Positions 1-7,541 are shown, numbered from the stretch's first letter. The stretch is 14,146 nucleotides of DNA from an uncultured Collinsella sp. (GCA_958427895.1 CAUADW010000041.1:1-14146); one strand, 5' to 3'. A program made the numbers and translations. Notes: generated by a model from the letters alone, not told the origin.

Positions 1-8
1 CGCCGCAA

Positions 9-920
9 CTAGGGCAGCGGTGCGCTCGCTGCGTCCGTCCCACACGCGTGGCGCAGCGAGCGCATTGCCTCAACGAGGATGACGCCGGCGATAGCAACCG
101 TAATTGCCACATCGAGCGGCGTGTTCACAAACCAGAGCAGCCCCATGAGATACGACCCGGCATTAAAGGCAAAGTGCAGCAGGATCGTGTAGCGGAGCTT
201 TCCGGTCGTCACGAGCACCCAACCAAAGATGAGGCCGGCGGCGCCGGCGTAGCAGCCCTGCACCCAGTTCATGTGCATAAAGCCGAAGATTGCCGCCTGC
301 AGCACAATCGCCGCGGCGATACTCCACGTGCTTGGGGCCGCCCAGGGCACCATGGCGCCGTCCTGTGCGCTCACACGACGCCGGCGCTTCCAAAGTGGGC
401 GGCACTGCGGATTAAACGCTCGGAGCGAAAACTCAAAAATAATGCCGCGCACCAGCAGCTCTTCACAAAACGGGGCGCCGAGCACCGTAGTCAGGACGGC
501 GAGATAGCTGGTGTCGCCCATGCCTGTTTCCTCGACAAGCTCGCTGTAGTCGGCCGCGGCATCGGGCAACAGCGACAGCGCGGCGTCGGTCACGTAGCCA
601 ACAACCACCTGCAGGGCCAGGCCAATCACGATAACGCAGGCGATGCGCTTCCACGCCCCACGTGCTCCCCCGCCGAGCGGATGCTCGCTTTGCCGGCGTG
701 CCATAAACGAACGCGGCCACAGATAACGCCACCACAGCAGCGCCATCAAAAACGATGCTGTCTGCGCGACGGCCTGAAGCAATTGAATGTCGAGGTCATC
801 GATCGAAAAACCCATGAACACCGATGCGACGCCAAGGGCGGAAAACAAAACGACGCTCAGGGCAATATCGGCAGCGACGACGCCAAAACAGGCAAGCGCC
901 CAAATCATCGCATTGAGCAT
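9..920 (-). CDS. CPBP family intramembrane glutamic endopeptidase
   Basis: A 303-residue polytopic membrane protein of the CPBP (Abi/CAAX prenyl protease 2-like) family. The three family motifs are visible: EELLVR with E153, E154 and R158; FGFMH with F212 and H216; and HFAFN with H249 and N253. These form the intramembrane metal-free active site in the family. Hydrophobic segments occur at about 4-37, 45-67, 93-117, 138-152, 200-217, 224-239, 244-264 and 268-285, with a basic loop at about 173-183. I chose the ATG at 918-920 because GGGAGGAGG lies 5 bases upstream. A longer frame starts at 947 but has no ribosome binding site, and its first codons come from a repeat. The gene follows the antitoxin gene by 23 bases and may be co-transcribed with it. 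The substrate cannot be predicted. Family roles include bacteriocin self-immunity and protein processing. Family call is firm; role unknown. Confidence 0.9.
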   Translation of the reverse strand: MLNAMIWALACFGVVAADIALSVVLFSALGVASVFMGFSIDDLDIQLLQAVAQTASFLMALLWWRYLWPRSFMARRQSEHPLGGGARGAWKRIACVIVIGLALQVVVGYVTDAALSLLPDAAADYSELVEETGMGDTSYLAVLTTVLGAPFCEELLVRGIIFEFSLRAFNPQCRPLWKRRRRVSAQDGAMVPWAAPSTWSIAAAIVLQAAIFGFMHMNWVQGCYAGAAGLIFGWVLVTTGKLRYTILLHFAFNAGSYLMGLLWFVNTPLDVAITVAIAGVILVEAMRSLRHACGTDAASAPLP

Positions 921-937
921 GCCAACCTCCTCCCGAC

Positions 938-991
938 GACTAGTCATTGGGGACGTTCTTCAACGACTAGCTGTTGGGGACACTCTTTGCC
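938..991. repeat. Two tandem 27-bp GGGGAC repeat units
   Basis: Units at 938-964 and 965-991 both start GACTAG and share TTGGGGAC and TCTT at the same offsets, with 19 of 27 positions identical. The pair spans the 3' end of the antitoxin gene and the antitoxin-CPBP junction. The 27-base period is nine codons, and the antitoxin frame reads through it as two related peptides (ECPQ... and ERPQ). The same spacing and the same order of variants recur at 12421-12481. Confidence 0.75.
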
Positions 992-1165
992 AAAGGCCCC
1001 GCTGGGCGAGATGTCGAACGGGAAGGTGCCGCAGCGATTGAACGCGGCGATAAACATGCGGATGGCGTTGGACGGCGTGGTGCCCACGAGCTGGGTTGCC
1101 GCCGCGAAGGCTGCCTTCTCCTCGGGCAAGACCTTCGCGACTACGGGGGTCATGTGTTCTGCCAT
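944..1165 (-). CDS. RelB/DinJ-type antitoxin, orphan
   Basis: A 73-residue protein resembling type II antitoxins of the RelB/DinJ family. The N-terminal part (about 5-45) fits a ribbon-helix-helix DNA-binding domain. It includes the stretch TTPSNAIRMFIAAF followed by a Gly-Thr-Phe-Pro-Phe-Asp segment, as in DinJ proteins where the Pro-Phe block begins the toxin-binding part. The ATG at 1163-1165 is chosen because AAGGAAG lies about 5 bases upstream; an ORF reaching 1240 has no such support. No RelE/YafQ toxin gene is adjacent: the next gene downstream is a CPBP protease. The last 13 codons coincide with the 27-bp GGGGAC repeat, so the original C-terminus may have been replaced. The stop codon overlaps an ATG of the longer CPBP frame (ATGA at 944-947). 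Either an orphan regulator or the remnant of a toxin-antitoxin pair. Confidence 0.8.
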   Translation of the reverse strand: MAEHMTPVVAKVLPEEKAAFAAATQLVGTTPSNAIRMFIAAFNRCGTFPFDISPSGAFGKECPQQLVVEERPQ

Positions 1166-1200
1166 GGCGCTTCCTTTTTGAAACGACGGTAGTGCGGATA

Positions 1201-1257
1201 GATGCGGGCCACGCGGCTGGGCGACGGGCTGTGAAGGCAACCCGATTGGCCCGCATC
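1201..1257 (-). promoter_or_regulatory. Stem-loop in the antitoxin leader (11-bp perfect inverted repeat)
   Basis: GATGCGGGCCA at 1201-1211 and TGGCCCGCATC at 1247-1257 are perfect inverted copies separated by 35 bases. The loop holds a smaller imperfect hairpin (GGGCTG at 1227-1232, CAACCC at 1238-1243). It lies 36-92 bases upstream of the antitoxin ATG. No U-run follows on either strand, so it does not look like an intrinsic terminator. A leader RNA structure or a repeat remnant are both possible. Confidence 0.5.
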
Positions 1258-1268
1258 CGGAGTTTGTT

Positions 1269-1315
1269 TCTGCGGCATTGGTATTACTTGGTATTCCTAA
1301 GTATTACCCCGCAGA
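1269..1315 (-). promoter_or_regulatory. Iterated 10-bp operator-like repeats inside a hairpin
   Basis: Three consecutive 10-bp units run at 1278-1287, 1288-1297 and 1298-1307: TTGGTATTAC, TTGGTATTCC and TAAGTATTAC. They sit inside a larger dyad whose arms are TCTGCGG (1269-1275) and CCGCAGA (1309-1315). Allowing one mismatch and a 4-base bulge, the whole segment can fold into one hairpin. A possible extended -10 (TGGTATTCT on the minus strand, about 1315-1323) lies immediately upstream. Position and helical-turn spacing suggest an autoregulatory site for the ribbon-helix-helix antitoxin. That role is inferred. Confidence 0.4.
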
Positions 1316-1380
1316 TAGAATACCACACCCGACCCCATGGGGACGGAGGAAAACGAATCATTTTGTTGCTCAGTTAGTAT

Positions 1381-2757
1381 TTAGAGCGTGATGATGTCCG
1401 AGATATCGAGGGCCTGAACGTCGACGACATCGTGCGTGGCGAGCAAGAGCGTGCGACCGTCGAGCAGGTCTAGCACGGCCTCGGCCGTCGCATCGCGCGC
1501 GGCGGCGTCCAGGCCGGTAAAGGGCTCATCCAGAATGACGGCACAGCCGCCACACAGCAGGGCTCGAGCGATCTCGACACGACGGCGCTGCCCGCCCGAA
1601 AGCTCAGCCACGCGAACATGCACGTCGATTCCCGGCACCAACCGGCGCAGCAAGGTCGTAGCGTTCGAAGCATCCACGCGCGCATCGGCACACACTAGCA
1701 CGTTATCCAAAGCCGAGCTGCCCTCTACCAAGCGTGCATCCTGAAACACCATCGAGCACGGCGCGCACTCCCCCGCTGCCAACGAAAGCAGCGTCGACTT
1801 GCCCATGCCCGAAGCGCCCATCACGCAGATACGCCCACCCGCAGGCACGTTGAGCACCAGACCATCCAGCGCCGGCGCCCAGGGCGCACGATCGCCCACG
1901 GCAAGCGCAAGCTCCGCTGCGGCGCCATCGCTCGCAGCCCCCGCACGCCCGCGCAGTCCATGCCCATGCGCCCGCACGGCCGCGCGCCACGCCACGGGTC
2001 CCGAAACCCGCAGCAGCCACACCAGCACGCGCTCACACGCCCACGAGGCGGCAACGACCAGCACGGTCCACGCCAGCAAATCAGCCGTCTCAATCAAAAG
2101 CTTTGCCTGATAGATGCGCTCGCCCACGGTGCCCACCGCCATGCCGATCAGCTCGGCTGCCACGCCGGCCTTCCAGCTCATGCCGATCACGGCGCGGGCG
2201 CACGAAAGCACAAACGGCAGGACTTCGCGCCAGGTATGGGCGCAAAACAGGCGCCAGCCGCGCACGCCATGCAGACGGAACATCTGCTCCAGCGGTTTAT
2301 TCACCTGTGCCAAGCCCTCGGCCAGCGAAAAATACACGCCCGGCAGCGCCATCAAAAAGACCGCGGCGATGCTCACGCGCGCCGATCCCAACCAAATAAG
2401 CAGCAGGACCACCACGCAGGCAACCGGCGTCGCCTTAACAAACGAAAGTGCCGGAGCCACCAGGCGCGCAAACGCCCGCAACCGTGACGAAATCCCGGCA
2501 AGCACGCCACCACACACCGCGGCAAGCGCCAGCCCGCCCAGTATCCGCGCGCCCGAGCTCACCAAAATCGCCCAGGTACCGCCATCGCACACCAGGCGCA
2601 GCAGCGCCAAGGCAACAGCACCCGGCCCCGGCAAGATCAGTGGCTGCGCCACCAGCACCGCCGCGAAGACCCACACGGCAAGCCAAAAGGCGGCGACGGC
2701 ACCTGCTGCCGCCACCGCCTTCATACGCTCTGTCATTTGTCGAGCAAACGCACGCAC
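1381..2757 (-). CDS. ABC transporter permease-ATPase fusion, NitT/TauT type
   Basis: A 458-residue fusion of a membrane permease and its ATPase. Residues 1-250 are a permease with about six membrane segments and an EAA-type loop at about 147-190 (EGLAQVNKPLEQM, then HGVRGWRLF), as in SsuC/TauC proteins. Residues from about 283 to 458 are the ATPase: Walker A GASGMGKS at 314-321, Q-loop Gln339, signature LSGGQ at 386-390, Walker B ILDE at 408-411, and switch His442. Only about 18 residues separate Walker A and the Q-loop Gln, far fewer than usual, so the sub-region after the P-loop is shortened, yet all catalytic motifs are intact. Start is GTG at 2755-2757, with GGAG 6 bases upstream inside the end of the substrate-binding protein gene. 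A downstream ATG (2734-2736) has no ribosome binding site. It is the last gene of the hydrogenase operon, 3 bases after its binding protein. Substrate unknown. Confidence 0.9.
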   Translation of the reverse strand: MRAFARQMTERMKAVAAAGAVAAFWLAVWVFAAVLVAQPLILPGPGAVALALLRLVCDGGTWAILVSSGARILGGLALAAVCGGVLAGISSRLRAFARLVAPALSFVKATPVACVVVLLLIWLGSARVSIAAVFLMALPGVYFSLAEGLAQVNKPLEQMFRLHGVRGWRLFCAHTWREVLPFVLSCARAVIGMSWKAGVAAELIGMAVGTVGERIYQAKLLIETADLLAWTVLVVAASWACERVLVWLLRVSGPVAWRAAVRAHGHGLRGRAGAASDGAAAELALAVGDRAPWAPALDGLVLNVPAGGRICVMGASGMGKSTLLSLAAGECAPCSMVFQDARLVEGSSALDNVLVCADARVDASNATTLLRRLVPGIDVHVRVAELSGGQRRRVEIARALLCGGCAVILDEPFTGLDAAARDATAEAVLDLLDGRTLLLATHDVVDVQALDISDIITL

Positions 2758-2760
2758 GGG

Positions 2761-3816
2761 CTACTCCATGTAGTAGAAATCGTCAGCCGGAAGTTTACCA
2801 CCCACGGCGCTCGCGTCCGCGTCGGACAGCACCTGCAGATACCCACTAAGTGCCGCCTTCATATCCTTGCCCGTCTGGCACACGAGCATGCACCCGGGAA
2901 TCGCCTTCTCGGCGATCTTGGCGTTGTCCACGATGCCGGCATCGACCACGGCCTGCGCCCAGTCTGCCGGCGCCGCATTGACAGCCTTAACGCTTGCCGC
3001 ATGGCAGCTCAAGAACTCCGCCACGGCCTCGGGATGTTCCTCGGCAAACGCGCGGCGCACCACGGTCACGCCCGTCAGCAGGCGCGAACCCGTGTCACCC
3101 GCCAGCTCATCCCACACATCGGTCAGACTTACCGGCGCTGACAGCTTGCCTTCGCTCTTGGCGATGGCAGCGGTCTTGAACGGCTCCGGCAGCACGCCCA
3201 CGGCAGACGGGTCGGCAAGCAGGGCCGACAGCACCTCGGTGGGCTCGCTCTTAAACTCGAGCGTCACCTGGCCGGTCAGGCCCGCGCGCTCCAGCAGGAA
3301 GTTCATGACGTACTCTGGCGTGGTGCCCTTGCCCGTCATGTAGACGGTGCGACCCGCCAGATCGCCAAACGAGGCCACATTCGCGTCGCCCGTCACCACA
3401 TTCAGCACACCCAGCGTGTTGATGTCGATGACCTGCACCGCGCCCTCGGTCTTGTTGTAGAGCACACTCGCCACGTTGGCGGGCACCAGGGCAATGTCGA
3501 TATCGCCCTGAATGACCTTGGGCACAATCTCATCGGCGGCAGTATTGATCGCAAAGTCGAACTCATTGTCCGTCTCGCCATCGGCTGCCCGGTCCATAAA
3601 CTGCACCAGGCCAATCGAGGTCGGCCCCTTGAGCGAGGCGACGTGCACCTCGACCGGCTCTGCAGCAGCACCGGCGCCGTCTGTGGCAGCCGAGCCCGCG
3701 GCGGACCCGGCACCAGCAGCCCCGCCGCCACAGCCCGCGAGCGCAAGCGACAGGGCGCCCGCGGCGAGCGCCGAGGCAAACCCCCGGCGCGACATCTCAA
3801 AATCAAACGCGCGCAT
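2761..3816 (-). CDS. ABC transporter substrate-binding lipoprotein (NMT1/SsuA-like)
   Basis: A 351-residue extracytoplasmic binding protein of the COG0715 (NMT1/TauA/SsuA) type. The signal region carries a twin-arginine motif (S9-R10-R11-G-F) followed by a hydrophobic stretch and a lipobox LAGC ending at Cys29. This predicts export, possibly by Tat, and lipid anchoring. A Gly/Ala/Ser-rich linker covers about 30-53. The mature part starts with EVHVASLKGPTSIG and contains ADEIVPKVIQGDIDIALVPANVASVLY, a pattern typical of this family. The ATG at 3814-3816 is preferred. GTG at 3823-3825 lies too close to the GAGGGG ribosome binding site, and a third ATG at 3793-3795 would still keep the RR motif. 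The gene overlaps the hydrogenase stop codon region and is followed after 3 bases by the permease-ATPase. Ligand cannot be read from the sequence; known family ligands include sulfonates, nitrate and thiamine precursors. Confidence 0.88.
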   Translation of the reverse strand: MRAFDFEMSRRGFASALAAGALSLALAGCGGGAAGAGSAAGSAATDGAGAAAEPVEVHVASLKGPTSIGLVQFMDRAADGETDNEFDFAINTAADEIVPKVIQGDIDIALVPANVASVLYNKTEGAVQVIDINTLGVLNVVTGDANVASFGDLAGRTVYMTGKGTTPEYVMNFLLERAGLTGQVTLEFKSEPTEVLSALLADPSAVGVLPEPFKTAAIAKSEGKLSAPVSLTDVWDELAGDTGSRLLTGVTVVRRAFAEEHPEAVAEFLSCHAASVKAVNAAPADWAQAVVDAGIVDNAKIAEKAIPGCMLVCQTGKDMKAALSGYLQVLSDADASAVGGKLPADDFYYME

Positions 3817-3818
3817 CG

Positions 3819-5630
3819 CTAGCACGTCCCCTCGTTAGGCATCGTCCATGCGTGATGGTCGGTATGCAGCAGCTCCTCGGCCAGCGGCGAGAGCGGCTCG
3901 CCCAAGAACTCGCGGTAGCACGCCTGGACATCGGGATTCTCGTGCGAGAAGCGAATGTCCGCAGCGGCATCCAGACCCCACAGCACCTGACCGCGCTCGG
4001 CTGCCAGCTCGCAGCCGTCGTGGATGGGCTGACCGCCGCCACCGACGCAGCCGCCCGGGCATGCCATGACCTCAACGAAGTCATAGCTCACGCGGCCGTC
4101 GCGAATCGCGTCGAGCAGACGGGCGGCATTGCCCAGCCCGTGTGCCACGGCGACGCGTACCTTGGTGCCATCGATATCGGTCACGGCTTCCTTCCAGCCG
4201 TCCAGGCCGCGCACATCGGTAAAGAAGTCGGCGTCGGGGTTCTTGCCCGTCACCAGGTAATAGGCCGAGCGCACGGCGGCCTCCATCACGCCGCCCGTGG
4301 CGCCAAAAATCACACCCGCACCCGTGCCAAAGCCTAGCGGCGTATCGAGTGGCTCCTCAACCAGCGTGTCCACGCTCACGTGGTTCGCGCGGATCATGCG
4401 CACCATCTCGCGCACCGTCAGCGCAACGTCCACATCGGGCGTGCCGTCCTCGCCCACCATGCTCGGCAGCGCGCACTCGGCCTTCTTGGCCGTGCACGGC
4501 ATCACGGACACCACAAACAGACGCTCGGGCTCCACGCCCAGCACCTTGGCGTAGTAGGTCTTGGCGATGGCGCCGAACATCTGCTGCGGCGACTTGGACG
4601 TGGACAGGCTGTCGACAAACTCGGGGTAACGCGCCTTCACAAAGCGCACCCAGCCCGGGCAGCAGCTCGTGAACATGGGCCAGCTGCGGCTGTCGCCCTC
4701 GCCCTTGGCGGCCTTACCCAGGCGCTCGAGCAGCTCGGAGCCCTCCTCCATAATGGTGAGATCGGCCGAGAAATCGGTGTCGAACACGTACTCAAAGCCC
4801 ACGCGGCGCAGTGCGCAGGCCAAGCGCTCAACGGTGGCCTCCTCGCGAGATATGCCGAGTTCCTCTCCCCAGGCGCTACGCACAGCCGGCGCAATCTGCA
4901 CCAGCACGATCTTGTCGGGATCGGCGAGAGCATCGAACACGGTCTCGGTATCGTCACGCTCGCGCAGGGCGCCCGTCGGACAATGCGTGATGCACTGACC
5001 ACACGCGACGCAATCGGTCTTGCCGATCGGCGCGCGCCCGCGGGTACCCACGGCGGTATGCGTGGCGCGGTTGGTCAGGTCCCAAATCCCTAGGCCCTGC
5101 ACGCTCTCGCACACCTTGATGCAGCGCATGCATTTAATGCACTTGTCGTTATCGCGGATGATGGGGAAATCGAAGTCCCAGCTCTCGCGCGCCAGATGCT
5201 GCTCGTACGGCAGATAGAAGATGCCCAGGTCGTTGGCGATGGTCTGCAGGTTGCAGTTACCACTGCGCACGCAGCTCGTACAGCGCGAGTCGTGCTGGGA
5301 CAGCAGCAGCTGCACGTTGGTGCGTCGCGCCTCGCGGGCTTTGGGGCTGTTGGTGCGGACCACCATGCCGTCGAGCACATAGTTGTTGCAGGCGGCAACC
5401 AGCTGGTCGCAGCCCTCAACCTCGACCACGCACACGCGGCAACCGCCAATCTCGTTTAGATCGCGTAGGTAGCACAGGGTGGGAATCTGGATGCCGACGG
5501 ACTTGGCCGCGTCCAGGATCGTGGTGTGCTCGGGCACCACGACCTCGCAATTATCGATAGTGAGCTTGACCATGTTGAGTGCTCCGCTTTCGGTGTTGTC
5601 GCTGACAGTGGGGTTGTTGAGCTCTACCAT
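3819..5630 (-). CDS. hydA: [FeFe] hydrogenase, probable glutamate-synthase-linked (group A2-like)
   Basis: A 603-residue cytoplasmic iron-only hydrogenase interconverting H2 with protons and electrons. N-terminal cofactor sites, in order: [2Fe-2S] cysteines C53, C64, C67, C81; a His-Cys [4Fe-4S] site H113, C117, C120, C126; and two ferredoxin-type clusters, C164/167/170/174 and C207/210/213/217. The H-cluster motifs are complete: TSCCPGW (321-327), MPCTAKKAE (377-385) and EVMACPGGC running to GGGQP (520-534). This implies C324, C379, C524 and C528 as ligands and C323 as proton relay. The C-terminus has the small-subunit-like segment SHENPDV to about residue 591. Start: ATG 5628-5630 has GGAGGGAGG 8 bases upstream and overlaps the previous stop by 7 bases. 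ATG 5571-5573 (MVKLTIDN) also has GGAG at 8 bases and gives the usual family N-terminus. The HydEFG maturases are not in the window. Group A2 placement rests on the GltD-like neighbour. Confidence 0.95.
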   Translation of the reverse strand: MVELNNPTVSDNTESGALNMVKLTIDNCEVVVPEHTTILDAAKSVGIQIPTLCYLRDLNEIGGCRVCVVEVEGCDQLVAACNNYVLDGMVVRTNSPKAREARRTNVQLLLSQHDSRCTSCVRSGNCNLQTIANDLGIFYLPYEQHLARESWDFDFPIIRDNDKCIKCMRCIKVCESVQGLGIWDLTNRATHTAVGTRGRAPIGKTDCVACGQCITHCPTGALRERDDTETVFDALADPDKIVLVQIAPAVRSAWGEELGISREEATVERLACALRRVGFEYVFDTDFSADLTIMEEGSELLERLGKAAKGEGDSRSWPMFTSCCPGWVRFVKARYPEFVDSLSTSKSPQQMFGAIAKTYYAKVLGVEPERLFVVSVMPCTAKKAECALPSMVGEDGTPDVDVALTVREMVRMIRANHVSVDTLVEEPLDTPLGFGTGAGVIFGATGGVMEAAVRSAYYLVTGKNPDADFFTDVRGLDGWKEAVTDIDGTKVRVAVAHGLGNAARLLDAIRDGRVSYDFVEVMACPGGCVGGGGQPIHDGCELAAERGQVLWGLDAAADIRFSHENPDVQACYREFLGEPLSPLAEELLHTDHHAWTMPNEGTC

Positions 5631-7456
5631 TCCAGGTTCCTCCCTCCGCGGAACGCACCAAAGCCAAAGTGGTCGCAACGCAGGCAGCGGCTTGCCTCCT
5701 GGCGTGCCTCCTCCTCGGTAAGGCCCTGCTCAACCAGATTCCAATCGTGGATGCGCTCGCCGGCCTCGCGCTCGCCCAGCTCGCAGCGGCCGCACTCGTG
5801 CTTGCCCTTAAACTGCACGGTCGGCAGTTCAACGTCGAGCTTGATCTTGTGGTCAAAGCCCAGGTAGCGGTCGATATTTGCCGAAGCAACGCGGCCGGCG
5901 TTGATGGCCCGGATGACGGTGGCGGGACCGGTCTGGCAGTCGCCGCCGCTAAAGAGGCCATCAAAGTTAGGCACGGCGCCATCCGAATCGGTGACCACGC
6001 AGCCCCACTTACAGGCGATGCCCATGTCCTCAAACGGCTTGGAGTCGATGTCCTGGCCGATGGCCACAAACACGCGCTCGCAGGGAATGACGCGCTCGGG
6101 CGTGGCGGCGGCACGCGGGGCCGGACGCCCACGACGGGGCTCGCCGATAATCTGCGGCTGCACGCGCAGGCCACTCACGCGACCTTCCTCGCCCGTCTCA
6201 ATAGCGAGCGGTGCGGTGAGCTCCAGAACCTCGCAGCCCTCGGCCTGGGCGCCGGCAATCTCGGCATCCTGGGCCGTCATGTCGCAGATGCGACGGCGGT
6301 AGACGATGCTCACCTTTTCGGCACCGCAGCGCACGGCAGAGCGCGCCACGTCCATGGCCACATTGCCGCCGCCGATGACGCACACGCGCTGGCCGCTCAG
6401 GTCGGGCAGCTCGTCGTCGCCGATGGCACGCAGCATCTTGACGGCCGACTCCACGCCGAGCGCCTCTTCGCCCGGAAGGCCGAGCTTCTTATCGCTGTGG
6501 GCGCCAATGGCCAGGTAGACGGCATCGAACTCGTCGCGCAGGCGGGCAAGCTCCTCGCCGTTGACGGAGTGGTCGAGTTCCACGTCGATGCCGGCGCTCA
6601 AGATCCAGTCGATCTCGGCCTGCAGGCGCTCGCGCGGCAGACGGTAGCTGGGAATGCCATAGCGCAGCATGCCGCCCAGGTGGTGGCGCTGCTCAAAGAT
6701 GGTCACCTTATGGCCCATCACGGCCAGGTAGTAGGCGCAGGAAAGGCCGGCCGGGCCGCCGCCAATCACGGCGATGCGCTTGCCGGTATTGTCGGCCACG
6801 CTGGGCTTGTAATCGTTGAGGTCGCTGTGCTCAACGGCAAAACGCTTGAGGGCGAGGATGTTCATGGGATCGTCGACCATGCCGCGACGGCAGTGCATCT
6901 CGCAGGGATGCTCGCACACCAAACCGCAGACGAGCGGCAGCGGGTTGTTCTTGCGGATGACCTTGACGGCATCGGCATAGCGGCCGGCCTCGACCAGCGA
7001 AATGTAACCGGGAATGTCGACGTGCGCCGGGCAGCCCGAGACGCACGGGACGCGGGCCTCGCGGTCAAAGCCACAGGAGTGCTCGCGGATATGGTGCTCA
7101 AAATCATCGCGGAAACCGCGGATGGCGGTGAGTGCCATGGCGCCGGCCTCGTAACCGATGGCGCAGTCGCTCGAAAGATAGATGGTGCGGGCGGTGCGCT
7201 CAATCAAGTTGAGCGTGGACTCGTCGGCGCGGCCCTCGAGCACATCGGCGAGCAGATCACTCAGCGCGCTCAGGCCCACACGACAGGGCGTGCACTTGCC
7301 GCAGCTCTGGGTGGAGCACAGGTTGACGAGCGCCGCCGTAAACTCAACGGGGCACGGGGCGAGCGAACTCACCGCCAGACGGCGCCCAAGCGCATCATGT
7401 AGGTCGTCCATGACGGCCTGAGCGTGGCTGCGTTCCATTACGTGCAGTCGTGCCAT
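5624..7456 (-). CDS. NuoF-type [4Fe-4S] domain fused to GltD-like flavoprotein (hydrogenase partner)
   Basis: A 610-residue predicted electron-transfer subunit. Residues about 35-125 match the C-terminal Fe-S domain of NuoF/HydB (SCGKCTPCR with C52, C55, C58 and a fourth Cys98), but the FMN/NADH-binding and SLBB domains of full NuoF are absent. Residues about 135-205 form the Cys-rich dicluster domain of GltD/NfnB type (C138, C142, C177, C181, C185, C189). Next come two nucleotide-binding folds: VIGGGPAG (230-237) for FAD and VIGGGNVAMD (360-369) for NAD(P). A GD motif (505-506) follows. The C-terminus adds CxxC pairs at 555/558 and 591/594. Start is ATG 7454-7456, with GAGGGG 5 bases upstream; the ATG at 7469-7471 has no ribosome binding site. 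It is first in the operon and overlaps the hydrogenase gene by 7 bases. Likely role: moving electrons between hydrogenase and NAD(P)H. Bifurcation is not shown. Confidence 0.92.
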   Translation of the reverse strand: MARLHVMERSHAQAVMDDLHDALGRRLAVSSLAPCPVEFTAALVNLCSTQSCGKCTPCRVGLSALSDLLADVLEGRADESTLNLIERTARTIYLSSDCAIGYEAGAMALTAIRGFRDDFEHHIREHSCGFDREARVPCVSGCPAHVDIPGYISLVEAGRYADAVKVIRKNNPLPLVCGLVCEHPCEMHCRRGMVDDPMNILALKRFAVEHSDLNDYKPSVADNTGKRIAVIGGGPAGLSCAYYLAVMGHKVTIFEQRHHLGGMLRYGIPSYRLPRERLQAEIDWILSAGIDVELDHSVNGEELARLRDEFDAVYLAIGAHSDKKLGLPGEEALGVESAVKMLRAIGDDELPDLSGQRVCVIGGGNVAMDVARSAVRCGAEKVSIVYRRRICDMTAQDAEIAGAQAEGCEVLELTAPLAIETGEEGRVSGLRVQPQIIGEPRRGRPAPRAAATPERVIPCERVFVAIGQDIDSKPFEDMGIACKWGCVVTDSDGAVPNFDGLFSGGDCQTGPATVIRAINAGRVASANIDRYLGFDHKIKLDVELPTVQFKGKHECGRCELGEREAGERIHDWNLVEQGLTEEEARQEASRCLRCDHFGFGAFRGGRNLEW

Positions 7457-7477
7457 AAGATCCCCTCTCATGCGGCA

Positions 7478-7541
7478 GCCCGGAGGCGAGGCCGGGCGAA
7501 AATGCTACACGCACAACACTGACCTAAAAAGTTGTTAGGTC
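7478..7541 (-). promoter_or_regulatory. Leader dyads of the hydrogenase operon
   Basis: Two stem-forming dyads lie between the putative promoter and the first gene. GACCTAA (7521-7527) and TTAGGTC (7535-7541) are a perfect 7-bp pair with a 7-base loop. GCCCGG (7478-7483) and CCGGGC (7492-7497) form a GC-rich stem 15 bases before the ribosome binding site. They may be operators or RNA structures controlling initiation. No terminator-like U-run follows either one. Confidence 0.4.

Noticed and set aside
48..1181. A 377-codon plus-strand frame antisense to the CPBP and antitoxin genes
   Set aside because: No recognisable domain and no ribosome binding site; the minus strand carries intact CPBP and RelB/DinJ features.
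5669..7402. A 577-codon plus-strand frame antisense to the GltD-like gene
   Set aside because: Same shadow effect; Ala/His-rich low-information translation, and the opposite strand encodes a complete flavoprotein.
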